Assembly (NCBI GenBank): GCA_025934775.1
Contig: JAICWO010000002.1
Location: 1-64,000 of the forward strand
Direction of reading: 5' to 3'
Origin: Gemmatimonadaceae bacterium
GTDB lineage: Bacteria > Gemmatimonadota > Gemmatimonadetes > Gemmatimonadales > Gemmatimonadaceae
DNA length: 64,000 bases
Shown here: positions 8,856 through 17,964 of the stretch, piece after piece
Layout of the letters: every line of letters starts with the position of its first letter
Position numbering within the stretch: position 1 is the stretch's first letter
Position numbers and translations under genes: made by a program
The notes under the pieces: generated by a model
Databases searched by the model: none
The model's input: only the letters and a program-made list of their open reading frames with translations
Told to the model about the DNA's origin: nothing

Positions 8856-9704
8856 ATGGAAGACTCACAGAATCCGAGCACGGGCGGCGCCGCGGCGACC
8901 GGCCCACAGGGTGGTGGTCCGGGCGGCGCGCGGAGCGGCGGCCCGGGGGGCCAGGGAGGCGGCGCGCGCGGTGGACGCGGCGGCGGCGGTGGTCGCGGTG
9001 GTCGCGGCGGCGGCGGTGGTCGTGGCCGCGGCGGCCCGGGCGGCGGCCGTGGTGGCCGCGGCGGTGGTCCTGGCGGCGGCGGTGGTGGTGATCGCGGCGG
9101 CCGTGAAGGGCGCGGCCGCGGCGAAGGCGGTGGACGTGGCGGCGACGATCGCGGCCGGGGTGAAGGCAGCGAGCTCGTCGAGAACGTGATCGCGATCAAT
9201 CGCGTCGCCAAGGTCGTGAAGGGCGGCCGGCGCTTCTCGTTCAACGCGCTCGTCGCCGTCGGCGACGGTCAGGGGAAGGTCGGCTTCGCGTCGGGCAAGG
9301 CGAACGAGGTCTCGGAGGCGGTTCGCAAGGCCGTCGACGCGGCGCGCCGCAGCATGGTCTCGATCCCGCTCACCGGGAGCACGATCCCACACGAGATCGT
9401 CGGCTCGCACGGCGCGGGCAAAGTTCTCATGAAGCCCGCGGCGCCGGGCGCCGGCGTGATCGCCGGCGGTGCCGTCCGCGCGATCATGGAATGCGCCGGC
9501 ATCTCCGACATTCTCACGAAGAGCCTCGGCTCGACGAATCCGCACAACATGGTGCGCGCGGCCATGGACGGCCTGCAGCAGCTCACGACGGTCGAGCAGG
9601 TCGCGCGCGAGCGCGGCATCGACCCGTCGAGCCTCGGCTACCGGTCGCGCGCGAAAAGCCGTGAAACCGCTCGCCATGCGGCGAGCGAGAAGGAGACGGT
9701 CTAA
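8856..9704 (+). CDS. rpsE: 30S ribosomal protein S5 with ~100-residue Gly/Arg-rich head
   Basis: Residues from about 105 onward are ordinary S5: [19 protein letters not shown], then [13 protein letters not shown] and [15 protein letters not shown]5 is involved in decoding fidelity and the mRNA entry helicase. Before it, the ATG at 8856 opens about 100 residues almost only of Gly and Arg with some Asp and Glu, in many RGG and GRGG units like eukaryotic RGG boxes. Total 282 residues against ~165. The frame stays open and there is no nearby start at the S5 core, so the extension is probably translated. It begins 5 bases after the rplR stop. Confidence 0.94.
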   Translation: MEDSQNPSTGGAAATGPQGGGPGGARSGGPGGQGGGARGGRGGGGGRGGRGGGGGRGRGGPGGGRGGRGGGPGGGGGGDRGGREGRGRGEGGGRGGDDRGRGEGSELVENVIAINRVAKVVKGGRRFSFNALVAVGDGQGKVGFASGKANEVSEAVRKAVDAARRSMVSIPLTGSTIPHEIVGSHGAGKVLMKPAAPGAGVIAGGAVRAIMECAGISDILTKSLGSTNPHNMVRAAMDGLQQLTTVEQVARERGIDPSSLGYRSRAKSRETARHAASEKETV

Positions 9705-9964
9705 TGGCGCGCACATTCGTGTGGCACCCGTCCAAGGGGCCGAGAAAAACGAGTAAGCAGAACCTTCCGGAGTCCGGAAGCGTACGAATTCAGCAAGTTC
9801 GCAGCGGCATCGGCCACTCGTGGCGCATGCGCGCCACGTTGGAGGCGATCGGTCTCAAGCACCACCAGGACGTGGTGGTCAAGGAGATCACGCCTGGCCT
9901 GCGCGGTCAACTCAAGCAGGTTCGTCACCTCGTCGAGGTGACGCCGGTCGAAGGGGGTAAGTAA
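9704..9964 (+). CDS. rpmD: 50S ribosomal protein L30, N-terminally extended
   Basis: The L30 core lies at about residues 25-80 (SVRIQQVRSGIGHSWRMRATLEAIGL and VRHLVEV). The 86-residue product is longer than the usual ~60 by a basic head. Start ATG at 9704 shares one base with the rpsE stop, and the end overlaps rplO the same way. An AT-richer stretch at about 9747-9800 covers the head. Confidence 0.92.
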   Translation: MARTFVWHPSKGPRKTSKQNLPESGSVRIQQVRSGIGHSWRMRATLEAIGLKHHQDVVVKEITPGLRGQLKQVRHLVEVTPVEGGK

Positions 9965-10458
9965 TGGCACGCCAAGCAGCCGGCGCCGATCACGAAGGCG
10001 CCGTCGAGAAAATCGGACTTCACAACCTGTCCGCGGCGCCGGGCTCGACCAAGAATCGGAAGCGGCTCGGCCGCGGACCGGGTTCGGGCACGGGCAAGAC
10101 CTCGGGGAAGGGCCACAAAGGCATCAAGGCGCGCGCGGGCCATCACGGCCCGGGCGGCGGCAAGCCGCACTTCGAAGGCGGTCAGATGCCGATCACGCGC
10201 CGTCTGCCCAAGCGCGGCTTCACCAATCCGTTCCGCGAGGAAGCGCAGATAGTGCGTCTCGATGATCTGGCCAAGATTGCCGGCCCCGAGATCACGCGCG
10301 ATACGCTCGTCGAGGCGGGATTGGTTCACGCCAAGAAGGGGCAGGTCAAAGTGCTTGCGAACGGCCAGATCGCACAGGCCGTCACGGTGCGGGGGCTGAA
10401 GGTCAGCGCCGGCGCTCGCGAGAAGATTGTCGCGGCCGGAGGCCGCGTCGAGGAGTAA
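9964..10458 (+). CDS. rplO: 50S ribosomal protein L15
   Basis: A 164-residue L15. The Gly-rich rRNA-binding head is visible as NRKRLGRGPGSGTGKTSGKGHKG, followed by FEGGQMPITRRLPKRGF, both hallmarks. About 15 extra residues precede LHNLSAAPGS. It is the last ribosomal protein before secY, as in the canonical spc operon. Confidence 0.96.
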   Translation: MARQAAGADHEGAVEKIGLHNLSAAPGSTKNRKRLGRGPGSGTGKTSGKGHKGIKARAGHHGPGGGKPHFEGGQMPITRRLPKRGFTNPFREEAQIVRLDDLAKIAGPEITRDTLVEAGLVHAKKGQVKVLANGQIAQAVTVRGLKVSAGAREKIVAAGGRVEE

Positions 10459-10468
10459 AAGGAGCTCC

Positions 10469-11812
<1,344 letters not shown>

Positions 11813-11844
11813 TTCGGCCCCGGCAGCATGCGTAGGACACTTCG

Positions 11845-11877
11845 AGGGCCCGGCGATGAACCGGGCCCTTTAGTTTT
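11845..11877 (+). terminator. Rho-independent terminator after secY
   Basis: A perfect 9-bp stem AGGGCCCGG / CCGGGCCCT (11845-11853 with 11861-11869) encloses a 7-base loop and is followed by TTAGTTTT. It should stop or attenuate transcription of the ribosomal block before adk. Confidence 0.85.
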
Positions 11878-11907
11878 CCCGCATCCTCCCGCTCTCACCC
11901 ACACGCA

Positions 11908-12543
11908 ATGATCATCGTCCTGTTCGGAAAACCCGGAGCCGGCAAGGGCACGCAAGCGCCCCTGCTCGCGAACGATCTCGACGTGCCGACGCTCGCCACG
12001 GGCGACGTGCTGCGCTCCGCTGTGCGCGGCGGCACGACGCTTGGGCTCGAGGCCAAGGGCTACATGGACCGCGGCGAGCTGGTGCCCGACAAGGTCATTC
12101 TCGGGATCGTGGCCGAAGAGCTCGGACAGCCGCAATACGCGAAGGGCGTGATCCTCGACGGCGTGGTCCGCACCGTGCCGCAGGCCGAAGGACTCGAGAG
12201 AATGCTCAAGGTTCTTGGCCGGAAGGTGGACGCCGTGCTCGCGTTCGACATCGACAACGACGAGATCGTGCGACGGCTGAGCGGCCGCACCGTCTGCGAG
12301 AACTGCCAGACGCCGTACACCGGCCGCGAGGTGGGAAGCGTGTGCGACAAATGCGGCGGCGCGCTCATGCGGCGGAAGGACGACGAGCCGGAGGCGATTC
12401 GCACGCGGCTCCGCGTGTACGACGAGCAGACCGCGCCCGTGCTCGATTGGTACCGGCGCAACGGCGGCTGGGTGGTCGTCGTCGATGCGGTCGGCCCGGT
12501 CGAGGAGATCACGAAGCGCACGCTCGAGGCGCTGCAGCGGTGA
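11908..12543 (+). CDS. adk: Adenylate kinase, zinc-type LID
   Basis: Converts ATP + AMP to 2 ADP. Residues 7-15 give the P-loop GKPGAGKGT. Cys130, Cys133, Cys146 and Cys149 form the structural zinc site of the LID (CENC...CDKC). In the AMP-binding DGFPRT motif this protein has DGVVRT: the Arg is kept but Phe-Pro is Val-Val. Length 211 residues is normal. It lies 30 bases after the terminator and overlaps map by 4 bases (GTGA). Confidence 0.95.
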   Translation: MIIVLFGKPGAGKGTQAPLLANDLDVPTLATGDVLRSAVRGGTTLGLEAKGYMDRGELVPDKVILGIVAEELGQPQYAKGVILDGVVRTVPQAEGLERMLKVLGRKVDAVLAFDIDNDEIVRRLSGRTVCENCQTPYTGREVGSVCDKCGGALMRRKDDEPEAIRTRLRVYDEQTAPVLDWYRRNGGWVVVVDAVGPVEEITKRTLEALQR

Positions 12544-13292
12544 TTCAGCTCAAGTCGGCGCGCGAGATCGAACTGATGGCGCAGGGAGGCAAGATCCTCG
12601 GCGCCACCGTCGAACATCTGCGCGCCGCGGTGCGCCCCGGTATCAGCACCGGCGAGCTGGATGCGATCGCGGAAGACTTCATTCGCAGCCACGAGGGTGC
12701 GACGCCGGCGTTCAAGGGGCTGTACGGCTTTCCCGGCAGCATCTGCGCGTCGGTGAACAACGAGATCGTGCACGGCATTCCGAGCAGGAAGCGCCTGCTC
12801 GTGGAAGGCGATCTCGTCTCGCTCGACGTCGGCGTCGGGTACAAGGGCTATTTCACCGACAGCGCGACGACGGCGCCCGTCGGCGAGATCAACGCCGAAG
12901 CGAAGCGCCTGCTCGCGGTGACGCAGGAATCCCTCGAGGCGGGCATCGCCGCGGCGGTGGTCGGCAACCACGTCGGCGATATCGGACATGCCGTCGAGAC
13001 CGTGGTGCGGGCGGCTGGCTTCACCGTGGTGCGCGATCTCGTGGGACACGGGATCGGCGTGGAGTTTCACGAGGAGCCGCAGGTGCCGAACTACGGCAAG
13101 CCTAAGCGGCGCGAGAAGCTCGTCCCCGGACTCACGATCGCGATCGAGCCGATGGTGAACGTCGGCGGACCGGCGACGCGCACGCTGCCCGATCGCTGGA
13201 CGATCGTCACGCTCGACGGCTCGCTCTCGGCGCACTTCGAGCACACGGTGGCGATCACGGAGGACGGCCCGCGGGTGCTGACGCGGGCGTAG
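12540..13292 (+). CDS. map: Methionine aminopeptidase, type I
   Basis: Removes the initiator Met from nascent proteins. The GTG at 12540 overlaps the adk stop and gives 250 residues beginning with IQLKSAREIELMAQGGKI, the usual family start. Metal-ligand regions are visible: SLDVGVGYKGYFTDSA (two Asp), GHGIGVEFHEEP (His), TIAIEPMVN (Glu) and FEHTVAITEDG (Glu). In most genomes with this order, infA and the alpha operon come next; here they do not. Confidence 0.96.
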   Translation: MIQLKSAREIELMAQGGKILGATVEHLRAAVRPGISTGELDAIAEDFIRSHEGATPAFKGLYGFPGSICASVNNEIVHGIPSRKRLLVEGDLVSLDVGVGYKGYFTDSATTAPVGEINAEAKRLLAVTQESLEAGIAAAVVGNHVGDIGHAVETVVRAAGFTVVRDLVGHGIGVEFHEEPQVPNYGKPKRREKLVPGLTIAIEPMVNVGGPATRTLPDRWTIVTLDGSLSAHFEHTVAITEDGPRVLTRA

Positions 13293-13317
13293 ATCGTTCA
13301 GAGGGTGCGTGCCGAGT

Positions 13318-13375
13318 GGGTTGGATTGAATTGCGGACGCGGACTTCGGCGGATGTGGCGAACGAGGCGCGGAAT
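13318..13375. repeat. Left inverted repeat of the GxxExxY element
   Basis: Begins GGGTTGGATTGAATTGC and ends GGCGCGGAAT, abutting the stop codon of the enclosed minus-strand gene. It pairs with 13799-13856. Confidence 0.7.
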
Positions 13376-13800
13376 CAGCGGCGAAAGTGCTGAGGGAGTT
13401 GCGGCTTCTGACGGTTTGTGTGCACGACGCGGTGAAATTTCGGCTCGTGGCCGAAATGAAATAGCAGTCCCACCTCGAGGTTCGTGCAGCGTAGATAGTT
13501 GTAGAGCTGTCGTTCGGCGATCGGATGCAGCCGCTCCGACGCCTTGAGCTCGACGACGATTCGATCGTCGACCAGCATGTCGAGACGTTGATACGCCGCG
13601 ATCGCTCCGAAGTAGTAGATCGGCACGAGCACCTCGCGGGCGACCGTATGGCCTCGGTTTGACAACTCCTTCTCGAGTACGGCCGAATAGACGTGCTCCA
13701 GAAAGCCAAACCCGAGTACCCGATACACGGCATAGAACCCACCAATGATTGATTTGGTGATCGCTTCATCGAGGAGCGGCTCGCCGTTTCGCGTCGACAT
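13375..13800 (-). CDS. GxxExxY family protein
   Basis: A 141-residue protein with the family-defining motif as GFLEHVY near residue 34. Further conserved segments are RLDMLVDDRIVVELKA and AERQLYNYLRCTNLEVGLLFHFG. The D...ELK arrangement suggests a PD-(D/E)XK nuclease-like fold, but no activity is established for the family. The ATG at 13800 lies exactly at the inner edge of the right inverted repeat; an upstream ATG at 13821 would lie inside the repeat. It interrupts the plus-strand order between map and the M14 peptidase. Confidence 0.85.
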   Translation of the reverse strand: MSTRNGEPLLDEAITKSIIGGFYAVYRVLGFGFLEHVYSAVLEKELSNRGHTVAREVLVPIYYFGAIAAYQRLDMLVDDRIVVELKASERLHPIAERQLYNYLRCTNLEVGLLFHFGHEPKFHRVVHTNRQKPQLPQHFRR

Positions 13801-13856
13801 TCCGCGCCACGTTTGCCTCATCCGCTCGAGTCCGCGTCACCATTCCAATCCAACCC
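13799..13856. repeat. Right inverted repeat of the GxxExxY element
   Basis: The reverse complement of the left repeat, reading ATTCCGCGCC...CCAATCCAACCC on the plus strand. It covers the upstream region and possibly the ribosome-binding site of the enclosed gene. Confidence 0.7.
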
Positions 13857-14043
13857 AAACCGGCGCAATCCCACCCTCCCGGCATCGATCTCCGGGGCAG
13901 TCCTCGATCACGGCGCCGGGACAGCATTTACCTCTTTTGGCGCGTAGGTCCTTGGGCTAACCTATCCCAGCCGCAAGCCGGGTCATCGCGTCTGCCGCCG
14001 CCTGGCACGCGCGAGCGCACTCCCACCTCACCGGAGGTTTTGG
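13857..14043. other. Intergenic region upstream of the M14 peptidase
   Basis: 187 bases without a supported gene. A TTGGCG at 13937-13942 followed 17 bases later by ACCTAT is a weak promoter candidate for the peptidase. An ACCGGAGG at about 14030-14037 is a good Shine-Dalgarno for the ATG at 14044. Confidence 0.3.
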
Positions 14044-16932
14044 ATGTCCACGCGGGCTCTCCGCACCTGGCGCCTCGCCGTACTGCCGATCGCGTTCGCC
14101 GCGACGGCCGCCACGGCTAGCGCCCAGACTCATATCACGACCCCGAAGGAGTTCTTCGGGCACAACATCGGCGACGATTACTGGCTCCCGAACTACGACC
14201 AGTTCGTGCAGTACTGGCACAAGATCGACGCCGAGTCGGATCGCATGCAGGTGCTGGAGATCGGCAAGTCGAGCGAGGGACGTCCGCAGCTCGCGGCGAT
14301 CATCACGGCGCCGGAAAACTTCAAGCTCCTGCAGCACTACAAGGACATCTCGATGCGCCTCGCGAAGGGCGAGGGGCTCACCGACGCCCAGGCGCACGCG
14401 CTGGCGAAGGAAGGGAAGGCGGTCGTCTGGTTCGACGGCGGCCTGCACGCGACCGAGGTGCTGGGCGCGAGCCAGTTGATCGAGACGAGCTACCAGCTCA
14501 TCTCGCGCAACGACGACGAGACCAAGCGCATCCTGCACGACGACATCATTCTCGCGGTGCACGCGAATCCCGACGGCATGCAGCTCGTCGCGAACTGGTA
14601 CATGCAGGAGCCGGACACGCTCAAGCGGAACGAGAACATTCCGTTCCTCTACAACAAGTACGCGGGCCACGACGACAACCGCGACTCGTTCATGTCGAAC
14701 CTGAGCGAGACCAAGAACATCAATCATTTCATGTTCTGGGACTGGCACCCGGTGATCATGTACAACCATCACCAGACCGGCCCCGCCGGCACGGTGATGT
14801 TCTCGCCGCCGTTCCGCGATCCGTTCAACTACAACATCGACCCGATGATCATCATCGGGCTGGACCAGGTCGGCGCGGCGATTCATCAGCGGCTGCTCGA
14901 GGAGAACAAGCCGGGCTTCACCATGCGCTCGGGCTCGAGCTACTCCACGTGGTGGAACGGCGGCCTGCGCACGATCGGCTACTTCCAGGGGATCATCGGC
15001 ATCCTCACCGAGACGATCGGCAACCCGACGCCGGAGCGGATTCCATTCATCCCCGAGCAGCAGCTCCCGCACGGCGACCTGCCGGCGCCGGTGACGCCGG
15101 GGATCTGGCACTTCCGCCAGTCGATCGACTACTCGGTCTCGGCGAACTACGCGATCTTCGATCTGGCGAGCCGCTATCGTGAGACTTTGCTCTACAATAA
15201 ATACTTAATGGCGAAGCACGCGATCGAGGCCGGCAGCGAGGATCACTGGACGGTGACCGGCAAGCGGATCGCGGCGGCGGAAGCGGCGCTCGACGCGAGC
15301 GCGATGCAGGCGGGTGCGCCGGCGGGGCGCGGCGGCCGCGGTGGACGCGGCGGCGCGGCGGCGGCGAACGGGGCGGCGGGCGGCGTGGCCGCGGCGGTGA
15401 CGCCGTTCGGCGCGGCGCGGGGCAGCGTCGAGGCGCAGGAGCACGCGTACAACGACGTGCTGCACGCCAAGGACATGCGCGATCCGCGCGAGTACGTCAT
15501 CCCGATCGAGCAGCCGGATTTCCCGACGGCGACCAAGTTCGTGAATGCGCTGCGGAACGTGGGCGTGTACGTCGATCAGGCGACGCAGCCGTTCACGGCC
15601 AACGGCAAGCACTACGGCGCCGGCTCGTACGTGATCAAGATGGCGCAGGCCGCGCGCGCGCAGGTGCTGGACATGATGGAGCCGCAGGATCACCCGAACG
15701 ACTTCGCGTATCCGGGCGGCCCACCGAAGCGCCCGTACGACAATGCGGGCTGGACGCTGGCGTACGAGATGGGCGTGCACTTCGATCGGTTCCTCGAGCC
15801 GTTCGACGCGCCGACGAAGCGCATCGAAGGGCTGGCGAAGCCGGTCGCGGGCACGATCGCGAATGCGTCGGGCGCGGCGGGGTATCTCCTCTCGCACGAC
15901 TACAACGACGCGTTCACCGTGATCAACCGCGTGCTCGAGGCGGGCGGTGAGGCGTACTGGCTCAAGTCGCCGATCACGGCCAACGGAACGACGTATCCCG
16001 CTGGCACCTTCTACATCGGCGGCTCGTCATCGGCCGTCGTGCAGAAGGCGGCGCAGGAGCTTGGCGTGAGCTTCAACGGTACGAGCGAGAAGCCGGGCGC
16101 GGACGCGCAGAAGCTCACCGAGAAGCGCATCGCGCTCGTCGACCGGTTCGGCGGCTCGATGCCGTCGGGGTGGACGCGGTACGAGTTCGAGCAATTCGAG
16201 ATTCCTTATCACGTCGTGTACCCCAAGGAACTCGATGCCGGGAATCTCCGCAGCAAGTACGACGTGATCATCTTCCCGTCCGATCTGCCGATCGGAAACG
16301 CGGGCGGCTTCGGCGGCCGCGGCGGCGCGGGCGGCGGTCGCGGCGGCCGCTCTACGGCGGACGTTCCCGCGCAGTATCAGAACATGCTCGGCAGCCTCAC
16401 CGAGGAGCACACGCTCCCCCAGATCAAGAAATTCCTCGAGGACGGCGGCACGGTGATCACCGTCGGCCGCGCGACGTCGCTCGGGTACGAGCTCGGCCTC
16501 CCGATCGAGAATCATCTCGTCGTGCGCGCGCCCGGCCAGCCCGATCGCCCGCTCACCGGCGAGGAGTACTACGTGCCGGGCTCAATCCTCCAGGTCGCGG
16601 TCGACAGCGCCGATCCGGTCGCGAACGGCTTCAACTCCAAGCTCGACGTGTTCTTCGACAACAGCCCCGTGTTCCGCCTCGAGCCCGATGCGGCGCTCAA
16701 GGGCACGAAGGCGGTGGCGTGGTTCGACAGCGCGACGCCGCTCCGCAGCGGTTGGGCGTGGGGCGAGAACTATCTCGAGGGCGGCGCGGCCGTGGTCGAG
16801 GCCAATTATGGCAAGGGGAAGGTGTATCTCTTTGGTCCGGAGATCACGTTCCGCGGCCAGCCGCACGGCACGTTCAAGTTCCTGTTCAATGGGATTTACG
16901 CGCCGAGTCAGCCGGTGCCGGTGGTGCCGTAA
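14044..16932 (+). CDS. Secreted M14-family zinc carboxypeptidase, large
   Basis: A 962-residue exported protein with a Sec signal peptide ending near ATASAQT. The M14 zinc site begins with His135 and Glu138 in GGLHATEV; a second His is expected in the ILAVHANPDGM region. NHHQTGPAG and the downstream FNYNIDP follow the pattern of large M14 peptidases common in Gemmatimonadota. Two Gly/Arg-rich inserts lie at about residues 422-459 and 750-770 (RGGRGG units) and look like flexible linkers. The C-terminal part resembles an amidotransferase-like domain. An AT-rich rare-codon patch lies at 15181-15210. Exact substrate unknown. Confidence 0.85.
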   Translation: MSTRALRTWRLAVLPIAFAATAATASAQTHITTPKEFFGHNIGDDYWLPNYDQFVQYWHKIDAESDRMQVLEIGKSSEGRPQLAAIITAPENFKLLQHYKDISMRLAKGEGLTDAQAHALAKEGKAVVWFDGGLHATEVLGASQLIETSYQLISRNDDETKRILHDDIILAVHANPDGMQLVANWYMQEPDTLKRNENIPFLYNKYAGHDDNRDSFMSNLSETKNINHFMFWDWHPVIMYNHHQTGPAGTVMFSPPFRDPFNYNIDPMIIIGLDQVGAAIHQRLLEENKPGFTMRSGSSYSTWWNGGLRTIGYFQGIIGILTETIGNPTPERIPFIPEQQLPHGDLPAPVTPGIWHFRQSIDYSVSANYAIFDLASRYRETLLYNKYLMAKHAIEAGSEDHWTVTGKRIAAAEAALDASAMQAGAPAGRGGRGGRGGAAAANGAAGGVAAAVTPFGAARGSVEAQEHAYNDVLHAKDMRDPREYVIPIEQPDFPTATKFVNALRNVGVYVDQATQPFTANGKHYGAGSYVIKMAQAARAQVLDMMEPQDHPNDFAYPGGPPKRPYDNAGWTLAYEMGVHFDRFLEPFDAPTKRIEGLAKPVAGTIANASGAAGYLLSHDYNDAFTVINRVLEAGGEAYWLKSPITANGTTYPAGTFYIGGSSSAVVQKAAQELGVSFNGTSEKPGADAQKLTEKRIALVDRFGGSMPSGWTRYEFEQFEIPYHVVYPKELDAGNLRSKYDVIIFPSDLPIGNAGGFGGRGGAGGGRGGRSTADVPAQYQNMLGSLTEEHTLPQIKKFLEDGGTVITVGRATSLGYELGLPIENHLVVRAPGQPDRPLTGEEYYVPGSILQVAVDSADPVANGFNSKLDVFFDNSPVFRLEPDAALKGTKAVAWFDSATPLRSGWAWGENYLEGGAAVVEANYGKGKVYLFGPEITFRGQPHGTFKFLFNGIYAPSQPVPVVP

Positions 16933-16964
16933 GGACGACCGTGCATTTAGCGTTCGCTCATGAG

Positions 16965-16992
16965 CACGGCCCGCGCGAATGCGCGGGCCGTG
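16965..16992 (+). terminator. Perfect 12-bp hairpin after the M14 peptidase
   Basis: CACGGCCCGCGC (16965-16976) pairs perfectly with GCGCGGGCCGTG (16981-16992) around a GAAT loop. No T-run follows, so it may act as a bidirectional or Rho-assisted terminator or protect the mRNA 3' end. Confidence 0.55.
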
Positions 16993-17029
16993 TGTGCATG
17001 GACGACGCGTCTGCCCGCGGGGCACCGGC

Positions 17030-17629
17030 GTGCGGATACTGACGCTCGTATTCGCCGGCTCGCTCGCGGCATGCGGAGTCGCCGGGCGCGCGAAGAACGC
17101 CGCCGTCGCCGGCAACGCTCGCCCCGATGCGATCCTCTGTTGGGCGACTCGCACGTTCGGCGCACGAGATTCGCTCGTGGTCGACTTGCGACTGCGGTCC
17201 GGTAATGGGAATCGCACGCCGACGGCCGATGACGAGCGCGCGGTGACCGAGCTAGGAGGCCGCGTGCTCTATCGATTTCACGTCGCGGTGCTCCGTGCGT
17301 TGGTCGACACCACCGCGCTTCGCGCGCTCCTCGGCGCGCGCAATGGACTCGCCGACGTAGCCTATCCGGTTGCGGATACGTCGCAACACGATGTCCGACT
17401 GCAGATATTCTATCGCCGAGCGACAACGCTCGCGGATGATTCCATACTCGCGGGGCATGGTGCGCGAGGCCTGTTCGGCCCGCCGCGCTCTCGCGTCGTG
17501 TCTGCCACGATCGCCGACTCGCTGGTTCCAGCGATTGCTCAATTTCCCGGAGTCGCGTTCGTCCGGGCGCAAGCAATGGTGTGTGCGACCGCGAATGGCG
17601 TGCAGCGGTCGAGCTCGAGGTCGGGATGA
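17030..17629 (+). CDS. Putative lipoprotein with inhibitor-I9-like segments
   Basis: The GTG at 17030 gives 199 residues with a lipoprotein signal: VRILTLVFAGSLAAC, so the Cys at about residue 15 would be lipidated. The segment VTELGGRVLYRFHVAVLRALVD looks like the pro-domain/inhibitor I9 pattern, repeated weakly near SLVPAIAQFPGVAFVRA. The longest open frame starts at 16979 inside the terminator hairpin and is rejected. The gene has no obvious Shine-Dalgarno. Function unproven. Confidence 0.55.
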   Translation: MRILTLVFAGSLAACGVAGRAKNAAVAGNARPDAILCWATRTFGARDSLVVDLRLRSGNGNRTPTADDERAVTELGGRVLYRFHVAVLRALVDTTALRALLGARNGLADVAYPVADTSQHDVRLQIFYRRATTLADDSILAGHGARGLFGPPRSRVVSATIADSLVPAIAQFPGVAFVRAQAMVCATANGVQRSSSRSG

Positions 17630-17781
17630 ACGGCGGCTCGGAAACTCGCGAGCCGGGAGGCGACGAGTGGCGCGGGATGCTGGCTGTTCAGGACGGTCCC
17701 CCGCGCCTGATCGTCGCGCACGGCGCTTGCACCCTCGTCCTCCGGACCCATCATCTCCAGACTGGAGCGCAGGAGGACGCC

Positions 17782-17931
17782 ATGATTCGCAAGCTGAAAG
17801 ACGGCCAGTATCGCCTCTACTCCCGCAAGAAGAATCCCAAGACCGGCAAGCGGCGCAACCTGGGCACGTTCTCGTCGCGCTCGGCGGCGGAGAAGCACGA
17901 GCGCGAGGTGCAGTACTTCAAACGGCACTGA
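17782..17931 (+). CDS. Conserved 49-residue basic protein
   Basis: Starts at the ATG at 17782, preceded by a strong AGGAGG at 17771-17776. The product is lysine and arginine rich: MIRKLKDGQYRLYSRKKNP, then KRRNLGTFSSRSAAEKHER. It resembles a short protein family seen in many bacteria with unknown role; the repeated basic-aromatic pattern suggests nucleic-acid binding, which is inference. A longer open frame from 17581 overlaps the preceding lipoprotein and lacks signals. Convergent with the GH20 gene. Confidence 0.75.
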   Translation: MIRKLKDGQYRLYSRKKNPKTGKRRNLGTFSSRSAAEKHEREVQYFKRH

Positions 17932-17964
17932 TATTCGCGAACTGGAATGATAATTCGCTCGCGG

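Larger units (their letters stand above)
13318..13856. mobile_element. Putative GxxExxY element bounded by long inverted repeats
   Basis: 13318-13375 and the reverse complement of 13799-13856 match at about 47 of 57 positions, including unbroken blocks GGGTTGGATTG, GACGCGGACT, GCGGATG and GGCGCGGAAT. The two repeats enclose a single gene whose stop codon starts where the left repeat ends and whose second ATG lies where the right repeat begins. No target-site duplication was found. No transposase is present, so if it moves it does so by the enclosed protein or in trans. Mobility is inferred. Confidence 0.6.

Noticed and set aside
8890-9170. Possible minisatellite or CRISPR-like repeat
   Set aside because: The repetition follows codons of the Gly/Arg head (GGC, GGT, CGC) without fixed unit length or spacers, so it is coding low complexity.
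8606-9244. Proline-rich minus-strand frame opposite the S5 head
   Set aside because: Reverse reading of the Gly/Arg codons gives Pro runs automatically; no start or ribosome-binding signal.
9763-9779. CTTCCGG-AGT-CCGGAAG palindrome in rpmD
   Set aside because: Within coding sequence for NLPESGS and without supporting context; a 7-bp palindrome is expected by chance in 64 kb.
16979-17029. Earlier start for the lipoprotein gene at 16979
   Set aside because: It would begin inside the terminator hairpin and place a non-signal segment before the clear lipoprotein signal.
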